A stretch of 64,000 nt of DNA, from positions 5,440,828-5,504,827 of the forward strand of contig SIJG01000001.1 of NCBI GenBank assembly GCA_023374025.1, read 5' to 3'. The notes below the pieces were generated by a model. That model saw nothing but the letters and a program-made list of their open reading frames with translations. It was not told the DNA's origin and did no database searches. A program made the translations under genes and the position numbers. Below, in pieces: positions 48,186 through 59,000 of the stretch (position 1 is its first letter; the number at the start of each line of letters is the position of its first letter). Source of the DNA: Heterodera schachtii (Eukaryota > Nematoda > Chromadorea > Rhabditida > Heteroderidae).

Positions 48186-48399
48186 GAAAGAGAGAAATGG
48201 AAGGCATAATGGTAAAGTGAGAGTGGACAGACAGACAAAGGAAAAATAATAGGGATTTGGGAGAGAGCAGCGAGACAATGATGAGTGGAAAGTGCCGCAG
48301 GCGAAAGACCAATGGAATCATTTGCATTGTCTCTTTCTGTGCGGTCATTGCTTCATCATCCGTCGGTTGCGCGGCAGTGGCGGCACCCGCGGCCCCTCT
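48186..48399 (-). pseudogene. Duplicated fragment of the 3' end of the MLK gene
   Basis: The roughly 210 bp closely match 52868-53068, with a few indels and substitutions. On the minus strand the source encodes the last residues of MLK (VPPLPRNRRMMKQ, stop) plus its 3' flank. Here only the tail and flank are present and homology stops at 48399. It cannot encode a protein on its own. Confidence 0.75.
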
Positions 48400-48578
48400 A
48401 AAAGAACGGCTCTTTAAATATCTTCAAATCAATCATATAAAATCAGAGTCCGATTGCTATATTTTTATTTTGACAAAAGTTGAATTTTTATGTGTAAGGT
48501 TTTATAAAAATTAAACAAAAAAAGCAAAATATACATAATGAAAAATAATAATTTAATTTAAACATTTTGTGATTTTTT

Positions 48579-51500
48579 CTAGAAATGTTTGAAATTAGGC
48601 CCGAAGTTTTCGGCAATCGAATCCCCCGGCGTTTCCAGAACGAGAAACGGAAACAACTCTCCTTGCATAAATGCACCAGTGATCGTATGGTCGTTACTTT
48701 CTGTTGTAAATGAATGGGTTAATGATTCGTTTTTTCGGACAAACCGAAAATTATTTTTCCATTTTTAAAGATCAATAATTTCTGCATTCGGAAATCAACG
48801 GAACAGCCCATGAGATCGCCACTTCCCAAAGTCGAGTTTCCGGGGTGCCTTTCTGTATTTTTTAAAAAGGTTCCGTTTCTGCTGTACGTGTATCCGATTT
48901 CCACTGATTTTTTACTCACAAAACCAAATGTGAAATAGCTAAATATATAAATATGAAAAATCGAACAATACAAACTATAGTATTGTACGTACCCTGACAG
49001 CACATTGATTTGTATTTCATATTGAAAACAATCCACGTCGATAGGTACTGCGTTTTGTGCGTAAACAAATCGTTTGTCTTTAAAAAGTATATTGGTTATT
49101 AATTAAAGTTCATTTGCAGTAAATTAGTGCTGGATTATCAATGGCCGTTAATTAGGTCATTTGGTCCTCCTCCCGCCCCAAAAGCCAAGGTTCACCCTTT
49201 TGTGTGCACACATTTCTCACATTTCTTTCCGACGTTAAGTACAGACAAATTGTCGCCATCAAATAATAAATCTTTGTGACAGCCAATGAAAGAGTTTCTG
49301 CTCGAATTGGGCGTCGTCTTCTGTTGGGAAAACAATTTAATAATAACACTAAACTCAACTGATTTCCATACTTTCGTGACGGATTTTTGCGCCGTAAACC
49401 CTAAAAATGGGGGTTATCAATAGGGAAAAAATTTATGTAAATGTCCATTTTTTTCTCAAACCGTTTGATTTTCTTATCCGAATCATATTTATTTGTTATA
49501 TAAGTAATTTAAAATTGCTTGCCAATTTTTCCCAATGGCGTGACTTTCGATTTGGTCATCCTTTGCTGTTGTTCCAAGTCGAAAATCCTTTTATTCATTC
49601 GGTCGACCTCCGTCCCCATTCCTTCAATGGTCGTCCTCATCCTCGCCAATTCTCCACCGACTTTTGCTTCAAACTCGTCCGCTCTCTTGTCAAACACCGT
49701 CCGTACATTTGCCACTTCTTCACTGAGTTTTGCTTCCATTTGGTTCGATCGCGTGTCAATGGTTGTCCGTATTTCTGCCAATTCTTCATTCAGCTTCGTC
49801 CCCATCCCTTCAATGGCCGTCCCCATTCCTGCAATGGTCGTCCCCATCCTCGCCAATTCTCCAGCGACTTTTGCTTCAAATTCGTCCGATCGTTTCTCAA
49901 ACTTCGCTTCCAATTGGTCAGATCGCGTGTCAATGGTCGTCCTCAGCGATGCCAATTGAGCACAAAGCATCCCAACTATATCATTCTGTGAAAGCTGCTG
50001 GTAGTCCGCTGAAAAAACATTTGTATTCAAATCACAGACTACTATAATTTTGCTAGACTGTAAACGACCCAATTGCCTTAAATTTCAGATGCATTCGGCA
50101 TGAACAACACCCACCCGTCACCAACCGTCGTCTCCTTCCTTGCCCCTTACCCATGCCCTCCTCCGATTCGTTGTGCCTTCGTCGCTTCTGTGGATGCCTT
50201 TCCTCGCTCGCTGAATTCCTTCCGTCCGCGTTTTTCGTGACCATTCCCGCTTTCAACTCCCTCTAAAAGCAAAAAGCAGAATTATTAATTACTAAGAGAA
50301 TTAGTGCTGCTGAAATTAATCTTTGCCCCTTTGCGTTTGTTCTTCCCAACTCACATTTTCCTGTTTGATGGCACTGTATTTCGCTTCTCTTTGTACAATT
50401 ATTTGTCCCATTTTACAATGCATGCTTTCTGTTTCTCGCAACATTCTCTAAAAATTGAAAAATTTCTCATTTTTTTTGTCTCCCGACTTGTATAGCTGAA
50501 GCGCCGTCTGATTCAGCAAAGTCTACAACTTTTTGGACATTGGTGGTGCTGTTGGAATTCATCTGCCAAATACATGTAAATGAGATAAATCCATCCTATT
50601 TATTTCTTTCCCATTATGATATGCGAACCATTTACCATTTGTTTAGCATTCACTAGGCTTTGTTGTCCGGTTTGTCTTCCAGTGGTTGTAATGTTCGTTA
50701 ACATTGTAATTGTTTTAATTTCAGTCCGTTGGTGAAATTCGCGTAGAAATCCTACCAAAGGAAATTTAAGCATTATATTTTTTGAGAATCAATTTAATTG
50801 CGTGAGCGAGGTCTATTGCGCAAATGGCAGTACAAAACTTGCATTTTCGAAAAAAAGGTTCAAATGAACGAAACTAATTAGTAATTTACTAATTAGAGAA
50901 ACGAGCGATTTCTGAGTCTGGCTTCTCCAAAACTATTAAATGGGTTTTGAAATTGCCGGACTTGGCAACAAAAAGTTTATGGGTTGAGAAAATTTAAACA
51001 GAAATCCATTCGAGCTGAAATTTGTACCAAGGAAAAAACATCACTTTGATGAGTTAGCAATGTCGGCTCTATTGCACTTTATGCGTAAAACCGGTCTTAG
51101 CGTCAATCAATGTCCTCAGTAAGAAAAATGGATAAACTCAGGATGATCAGATTGGACGTTTAAAGTGCAATAGAGTCGGAAAGTGCCCAAGAATTTAAAA
51201 CTCAATGAAAAAGTAATTTTAACTCCAAATAACATTACGCCAAAATATCTTTAGATAAATATAAATTTAACATTCTTTCACCTCCTACCGTTTTTATGTA
51301 ATATCTGGGACAACTGGGCGACAGCGACAGCCCGGTTTTTGGGGTATGACTCCTTTCATAGTTGTCAGATTGGACCAAATTATAATCATTAGATACCCCA
51401 ATTTCTCTATTAGCCTGCAAAATTTATAAGGTTTCAAAAAAATTATGACCAAATTTTCCTGAAAGCCATTCTTTGCTGTTTCTGGTCATATTTATTTGAA

Positions 51501-51815
51501 ACCTCCAAAATGTTTGCAATTTTGGAAGAATAAAAATTACTTAGGGCTATCGAATGATTAGAATTTGGTCCAAATCCGATCGCCCAGCAGTTGTCCCTCA
51601 CCGCAAGTGTTTTTCTTTTCCGCTGTTTAAGAAATTCCCCCCCCCCCTACCATTCCCTCCCTCCCTACTGTCTGTCCACTTCATGCCATTTCTCATCTCC
51701 TACCGTTTCCTCTCCGTTCCGCAGCACTCAAAGCAAACACCGAGTGATGATGCTGTGTTTGAATTGTAGACATTCTTAGATAGCGCAGATTCTGCTGCTG
51801 CTGATTGACACTCAT
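48579..51815 (-). CDS. Coiled-coil protein with C-terminal SPRY domain
   Basis: The ATG at 51813-51815 gives MSVNQQQQNLRYLRMSTIQ. Small exons follow with REIGVSNDYNLVQSDNYERS, LREFHQRTEIKTITMLTNI and the basic HPQKRRRHNESEEG. The exon at 49523-50011 is a coil with two repeats of about 77 residues (TTIDTRSDQLEAKFEKRSDE and TTIDTRSNQMEAKLSEEVAN). Read without splicing it stops at 49509. A GC donor (TTG|GCAAGC) joins it in phase to TAQKSVTKKTTPNSSRNSF and a SPRY domain. The domain has NSFIGCHKDLLFDGDNLSV, YFTFGFVSKKSVEIGYTYSR, GDLMGCSVDFRMQKLLIFKN and the typical end GDSIAENFGPNFKHF, stop 48579-48581. Cyst nematodes have expanded SPRY families, some secreted as effectors. This protein has no visible signal peptide and a basic stretch, so a nuclear or cytoplasmic role is more likely. 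Two separate genes are the alternative. Confidence 0.65.
51065..51178. mobile_element. Short MITE with TIR GGCTCTATTGCACTTTA
   Basis: GGCTCTATTGCACTTTATGC at 51065 and TAAAGTGCAATAGAGTC ending at 51178 are inverted copies. The termini are those of the 2634-2963 element, but the interior is only about 80 bp. It lies in an intron of the coiled-coil/SPRY gene. Confidence 0.75.
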
Positions 51816-53013
51816 TTGTCTTTTAGCTACTCTCTCAACGAAAAAGGCAATTAATAAAGAGAGAATTCGATTTTTAAAATAGGTATTTGTGTATGGAATG
51901 ACATATAAGGAAGGAACACAGTAAACAACAAAGAAACACAGTCTTACTGAATACGGTGCGCTGGGCAATCTTTTCTTTTTGTTTGCGAAAATGATTTCTT
52001 CTCTCAAACTCTGTTAGTTAAATGGTGCGCTTTTTTTGCTCCGAGCAAACATATGACCGCAAATGAGAAGGGAGTGACCAATCAAAAAAGGACAGCGGCA
52101 AATGGACGCCGAACGGACGAACGAATGCCCTCGAAATTATTGTTTTAATCTCCACTGTATTTATTGAAAGCCTTTTATAGGCTAAATCCTCAAGGTGAAT
52201 AAAAATGGATGAATAAAAACGGCTGAAATCACTCAAAAAGCCGACCCTTTGTGTTCGAGCGTTGGGGCGGCGATTAAAGGGACAAACGCTGTTCGACTTT
52301 AAAGGCAATTATGAAAACTGAAATTGTCGCGATAAGCGAAAGTCCCATTTTTTTTTCCTATATATTTTTACTAGGGTTGCGACCCCGAAATGTCGGGGTT
52401 TTATGAAAGTCGTCAATTGCACTTCAAATAATGGAAATGTCCTTAAATGAGTTTTTAAGACTTTTTTGTTCAGGAACTTTTTCTTTTATCTTTTTTCCGA
52501 CTTTTTATGAAAATTTCGCCCCCTGACAAAGGTGTCTGCCCCCGACATTTTTAAATTTCTCCAGCCACCCCCGACAAATTTAGTCGGGGAATTTTCACCC
52601 CGAACCCCGACTTTTCCAACCCCGACGTCGGGGTCGCAACCCTAATTTTTACATTTGGTATTTGCATGTTGCACTTCAGCAGCAGCAATTTTTGTAATTG
52701 GAGAGATTGGTCGGTCGTTCGGTCTTTGATCAGAATCTCTTTTCCATTTTAATCACAGGAGATAATTATCCGTGCTTTACGATATTCCGATTATTGATTC
52801 CGCAATTCTTTGGCTGATTATGAAAGAGAATGGACGGAATATTTGAGAAAGCGATCAAATTTCAAATAGAGAGAAATGGAAGGCACAATGGTAAAGCGGA
52901 GAGTGGACAGACAGACAAAGGAAAAAGAATAGGTATTTGGGAGAGAGCATCGAGACAATGAGTGGAAAGTGCCGAGGCCAATGGAATCATTTGCATTGTC
53001 TCTTTCTATGCGG
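51816..53013. other. Intergenic spacer with MITE and MLK 3' flank
   Basis: No gene is seen. The spacer holds a MITE at 52373-52643 and, from 52868, the MLK 3' flank that has a second copy at 48.2 kb. The upstream part is the probable promoter of the coiled-coil/SPRY gene. Confidence 0.5.
52373..52643. mobile_element. MITE with TIR AGGGTTGCGACCCCGA
   Basis: AGGGTTGCGACCCCGAAATG at the left and CGACGTCGGGGTCGCAACCC at the right are inverted repeats around 270 bp without coding potential. The interior has repeated CCCCGACA-type motifs. TA flanks both ends (ctA|GGG and CCC|TAa), compatible with a TA target-site duplication. Confidence 0.75.
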
Positions 53014-56000
53014 TCATTGCTTCATCATCCGTCGGTTGCGCGGCAGTGGCGGCACCCGCGGCCCCTCTTTGTCCTTCCGCGTTTTGGGCGGCACCGGAGG
53101 GGGCGGAAAGGGCGGCGAAATGTGTAAAGGGTGAGAATCATTGGACGAGCGGAGCGGACCGACACGCGGCGCAGCGGTAGGGAAAACGGTAGCGGAGGAA
53201 TAGTCGCCGGAGGCGACGTTTTTCGGCGGGGCAAACATTTGGGGAGAACAATCGTCCTGAGAAAACATTTGATTGATAGGATGGGAAAGATAAGGTGATT
53301 AATGACTTGATCCGTTCTAATGACAATGGCACTTATAATCAGTTGATCGAAGTCCCAACCAAAATTGGGTTGACCGATCACTCTGATCACCTCTCCCGCC
53401 CTCTCTCTCTCTTCCTCATTTCCTCTCACTTTCTGTCAGATTATCTCTCTCTCTCTCTCGCACACACACTCTCTGTCACTTTGTTGTCTCTCTCTCTCTC
53501 TGTCTCCCTATCCCCGCTCTCTCTCTCTCTCTGTATCCTCCTTCCCCCCATGTCACTCATTTCCCACCCCCTCGTTGCTGCTGCTCGCACACATTCCGCT
53601 GTCCCATCCGCCGGCGCCGTTCTGTCCATTGGCCATGCCATTGGTTGTGGGAAGGCCAAAAGAGACGGAGGCGATGTCGGGCGACGGCATGGAAGGCGGC
53701 AAAGGCGGGTGGCCAAGTCGGAGAGTGGTGGGACGGCACTGTCCGGAGACGGACACCGAAAAATCTGTCGAGAGAGAAAGAAAGTCTGAAAATATTCGAA
53801 ATTCCTCGTCCACCGACCATTGAATGCCCCCGGCAAACCCTCCGCTGCCATTTCCGCTCGGTTCAGAACCGGCGCTTGTGAAGTTGGGCAGCGCAGTGAA
53901 ATATTTTCGGTCCCTCCGCCATTTTTCTTCGCATTTTCCGTCGGTGGCATTGCCATTGGCCTTTTTGGCCGTTCTTCTTGCTTTTGTGCTGCAAATTGCG
54001 GTGCTGGCGAAGCGGCCAAATGAGTGACTTTTGCGGTCGGGATCAGCTTAATGAAATTTGTTAATTGACTGTCCAAAATGCCAAATGCCAATACAAATTT
54101 GATGCTTTGGTTTTCCTGCATTGGCACATAGGAAGCATTAGTGATGGACCCATCGACGGGGACGGGGTGACGGCGCAAAAGGTCAGCCAAATCGTTGGGG
54201 GACAGCGGCTTCCTGCATTATTTAAATATAACTGTAACATGCCGTACTTCTTCAATAGGAGTGAAAAGAGCAGCTCAATCGTTTACCCAGCGGGGCTATC
54301 CGATGAGCGCGACCTTTGGTGCCAATGGGGAAAAGCGGCATTCTCAGGGGACAACAGAAGCGACGAGACATTGGCATTGTTGGCATGGAGAGGAATGGTC
54401 GCGTTAAGCAGAGACGACGAACCGCGAGGCGATTGCGCGGAACGGGCGGGAGACAAAGCTGCGCAACGGAACAAATCAGGAGAGATGACTGATCAGTGTG
54501 GCATTTGATCATTGTTAATTATCGAGCGATCAATGATCACTGCGCATTGATTGACCCGATCAATAAACCATGCATAAGGATGCTGATCGATCGCTTCCCA
54601 CAAATGTATCATTGAATATTGACTGATCGCTCGTCTTTCCTAAAAGCGCACCTCCTCCAAATGCGTTTGATGGAGGAGCGCATTTGTGCATTTCGATCAC
54701 TGTGTCCATAAGTGAGGATGAAACCCTTCTCTGTCTCCCCTGCTCCGTCGTCAGATATTTCGGCCCATTGTTGATCGGATTGAGATGAGTCCTTCGATTT
54801 GCCGATTGCATCGCCGCAGTCGCTGCCGATTCGGTTCGGTGCCGTTGCCGTGCCTGATTCTCCGGATAATCGGCACGTTTGATGAACCTGAACAATCATT
54901 TCCGATCGATTTTTGGACAAAGAAATAATTATCAATTAGCTGGCTCAAAAATGGCTTGGATCAATCACTCTGATCGGTGCTTTTTCGGTGGTAATCACCG
55001 TAAATTGCCCAAAATTTCGCTTCGCTCACTTTGTGTTGTGCTGCGAATTTCTCTGTGCTGCAACACGTCCAGCAGCAGCTGATGAGGGGCTTTCGTTGAC
55101 AAATCTGAACTGATCGGAACACGGACTGATCGGCGGACCTCAATTTGCTCGTACTCAATTGGCCTGGTGCTCAGTTGGCCAGGGGCCGGGCCAAGTTGGA
55201 ATTCGGGCACAAACGCGGAACTCAGCGCACAGAAATGGACGACGCCGGTGCCATGGTGCGGGTGGAAACACCAGGCCATGGTTATGCCGCCACTGGCCAC
55301 GCCAGCGGCAATGTCCGACTCGTGATGATCACTGCAGCGAGGGGAGGACTTTGCGCCGATCAGAGGCTTGAAAAGCAGCGAAGCGATGGAGCGATGGACG
55401 CCGCCGCTGCCGGCGGTGGAGCGACGCCTTCCGCTGCCGCCGCCACCACCGCCGCTGCTGCCCATTTCGTCGGAGGAAGGCGTCGCGGCGAGCGAATGCG
55501 ACGCGTTCGGTCCATCCGCGGACGGCGAATCGGGCTCATCCACATAGAAAATGCTGTGGCCAAGCTCGCCGCGCTTTGACTTGTCCAGTTCACCGCATGT
55601 GGCACGGCGCAACTGAATGGACGCGGCACCACCGGAAAGAGCGGCGGAGGGCGACAGAGAGTGGTGGTGAGGAGGAGAGACACGCCGATTGAGCAGGGCG
55701 GACAGAGAGTCAACGCCTTAGGGGAGGGGAGGGGGAGGGATTATGACATGTCAGGACGAATGCCATCATCAACAGCAGCAAACAGACGCTTCAAAATACC
55801 CGGAAACGCCCTTTTCCCATGGGCGTGGTGATTCAGTGTTTTCATTACCGCAAGTCCTGTCTTCCTCTCTTCCGCCTCTCCAACAGCAGAGAGTATATTC
55901 TCTCTCTCTACTTTCCCCTCTCTCTCTCTCTCTCTCTCTCCTTTCCCCTCTCTCTCTCTCCTCTCTCATTTTCTCTTAATCATTTGCCCTTGGGGATGAC

Positions 56001-59000
56001 TCATCCATCCCCAAGTCTTTCTTAATTCACTTTCCGTGTCATATTAGTTCCGTTGGTTCCGCCCCTCCTCCTTTTATCTCCCCTCATTTGTCATAAAGAA
56101 ATATGACTCATCTGTGTAAAAAGGGCACAATTTTTGGTTTCCCAACAATAATTATCCATTGTCATATGGACATTTGTCCATTGGTATCCTTTCGCGCATT
56201 TAACTGCCCCGGGACTCTCGGGACCAATTTAAGAATGACTCATATATAAGGGGGGGGGGGGGGGGCGGGAAAGGGAGGGCGAGAGAGATGGGGGAAAGGG
56301 GGAGGAATGGAGGGAGAGAGAGAGGGGGGGGGGGGGGGGGGGGGGGAGTGGAGAAAAGGGAACAGGACAAAATCACGCCACTAGAAATTTTTTAAAATAT
56401 TTTCAAACTTAGAATTTTTTCAAGAAAAAATTCTTAGAAAATTTTTTTATAAAAAAATTTGGTAATAGTATACTTTATCCCCCCCCCCCTTTTTCCAAAA
56501 AAAAAAAATTTTTTTAAAAGTACCTAAAAATAGGTTTTAGGGGGTTTTTGGGGTCGCTGATCACGAATCCGACACCCATTTCGACTAATTCCGAACCCCG
56601 GACCCGAATTCGAACAAAAAGTCGAAAACTCAAATTTTTCGAATTTCGATTTTTAGGCCAAAAATGGTTTAAACAATCTTTTATCGAAGCACTGATGACT
56701 TTTAAACTTCATTTTAATGTATTTAGACCTTGTTCGACCAAAATTCAAAATTCGAAAAATTTGAATTTTCGACTTTTTGTTCGAATTCGGGTCCAGGGTT
56801 CGGAATTGGTCGAAATGGGTGTCGAATTCGTGATCAGCGACCCCGAAAACCCCCTAAAACCTATTTATAAGTACTTTTAAAAATTTTATTTTTTTGGAAA
56901 AAAGGGGGGGGGATAAAGTATACTATTACCAAAAATTTAAAGTAACAAAAATTTGAAAAATTTTCAACGGTTTTTTTTTTTGTTGGAATTTTATGATTTT
57001 TTTCCTTGAAATTTTCTTATAAAAAGCTTGAAAATTTTTTTAAAATTTCTAGCGGCGTGATTTTGGGATGCTCCCGAGAAAAGTGGGGGGAAGAGAACAA
57101 AAAACATTCCTTAATAACACAAAAAACTCATTAATTATAATTATATGTCTAATGTTCTAAACAAAACACAGATTGACCATTGCCACCAACCAAAACAACA
57201 ACAAAAAAAAGTGCCAATAATACAAACCACTAATTATAAATAAAGAAAAAAATGCCGACAAAATGAATTTAACGCAATTAGCAAGGCCAACCCACCTGTT
57301 CTGCTGCTGCTGATGCTTTTCTCACTGCCATTTTCGCGTGCCATCGCCGCGCCGTCGCCCTCCGTCGCCAGCGATGCCAATTCCTCCACAATGGCACCGT
57401 TGGGTGTTGTGACGTCGGAGGAGCAGTCGGACGACTCCGTCGCGTCCGCAACCATTCGCTGGCGAACTGCGTTCGTGCGACGTGCCGCCTTTTGTGTGCT
57501 GTGCGGCAAATTGACATACTGACGCCGCATAATGCCAATGAGGTCGCTATCGTCGCAAATCGCCTCGTCCGTCTCGGTCCAGTTCGGTTCAGCGCGGTCT
57601 TTGCGCAGCGGACAGTCCCTCTCCGGCCCGACGGATGAGTCCGTCGTGACATTGATGGGCGGAGGCGGACGATTGAGTCTTTGGCATGCGTTGTTTGTCT
57701 GCTGTTGATGGCGTGAGGGGCAACTGCTCGGAAACAGCGACAGGTAATCGTGCGGACGACTGATCGGTTGCGGTGATCGGTGCCGAATTTTTTGCTGTTT
57801 TTAAAGGGACAAATAAATTTTGCCAGAGGGGATGGAAGAAGAAGCTGTTTGGCTAATTCTTTTTGGGATTGGTCAACAGATTGGAAGATGACTTACCCCG
57901 CCGGCGTTTTGTGCGCCGCCCATTCCCATGGGAAACACTTTCCCTCCGCCGCTTTTCGTGCCCAAAATGTTCAGTTCCGGATTGCTTTTCGCCGTTTTGA
58001 TTTTCACCAATCCGCCGAGTTTTTTGGCACACGGATGGGCACGGCAGCAGGACGATTTTGGGGGCAAAGCAGGCGGAAGCAAATTGTGAGCAAAAGGAGA
58101 CTGAAAAAGGGAGGAGAAAAGAATCGAAGGCATGGCAAAAAGTGATCAGAAATTGGAGCTGATCAGTGAGTGCCGAAACTTTTTTAAAGTTGGTGAATCA
58201 TCATTATGCTTTTGGATAAGCTAATGACTCCCGCCCATCTCCTCAATTATTTCATTTATGCTTTTCGATCACCTTCTGTTGAGGCTGCTGCACTCGGAAA
58301 GTGCGTGGTAATGTCGCGTATCCCATCGCCGGGGCCCCGCTTTTGCCGCCTCTGTCGCCGCCCCCCTCCCTGCCGCACTCCAACAGCGAGTCGTGCGAGC
58401 GGTGCGACTGTTGCCGTTGCAGCGGTGCCAACTCGGCATTTGCATCTGCGAAAAGAGACGAACAACAAATGATCACCAATCACAGACGAACAGCAGACAA
58501 AGTGACAAAAAGGGAGACGAAAAGGGAAAGACAAAATGACGAAAAAAAGAGATAAAGTGACGAAAAGGACAAAAAAAGAGAGACGGAGATATAAACGGCA
58601 AAACTAACGGCCACAATCATTAAGAAAAAATCAACTCACAAAGTTTGACCATCGGTTTATCCCGGGAATTGTCCGCTCGTTCGACCTGTGCCGACACTAT
58701 GTGCCGAAATCCTTAAAAGGTAAAAAACGGTTTTAAGTTGGCACTGCCCTCTCCCCCTCCCACCGCTTGGCGTGCCAATGCTTCGCTTTTCCAATTTTGC
58801 CGTTCGCTTTTGCCGCTTTGGGTCCGGCGGTTGGAACCACGCGGCCAAAATTCGCTCCATTTTTGTCGGTTTTTTGTAACTCTTTTTGTACACTCTCTCC
58901 AAGTACAGCTGCACTTTTTGCTCGGAAATGCTGAACATCTTCTGTTGTTGCTGCTGCTGCTGCATCTGTTCCAAAACGACTTCAGCCGGCGCCTCCTTTT

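Noticed and set aside
48257..48514. Plus-strand ORF with a hydrophobic N-terminus that looks like a signal peptide (IICIVSFCAVIASSSVGCAA)
   Set aside because: The same sequence at 52.9 kb is the reverse of the MLK terminal exon and 3' flank, so the hydrophobic reading is an antisense coincidence.
53295..53789. Plus-strand ORF of 164 codons rich in Leu/Ser
   Set aside because: It runs over a (TC)n microsatellite and antisense to MLK exons. The minus strand gives phase-consistent exons.
54065..54508. Plus-strand ORF of 147 codons
   Set aside because: It is antisense to Ser/Pro-rich MLK tail exons and shows no recognisable domain.
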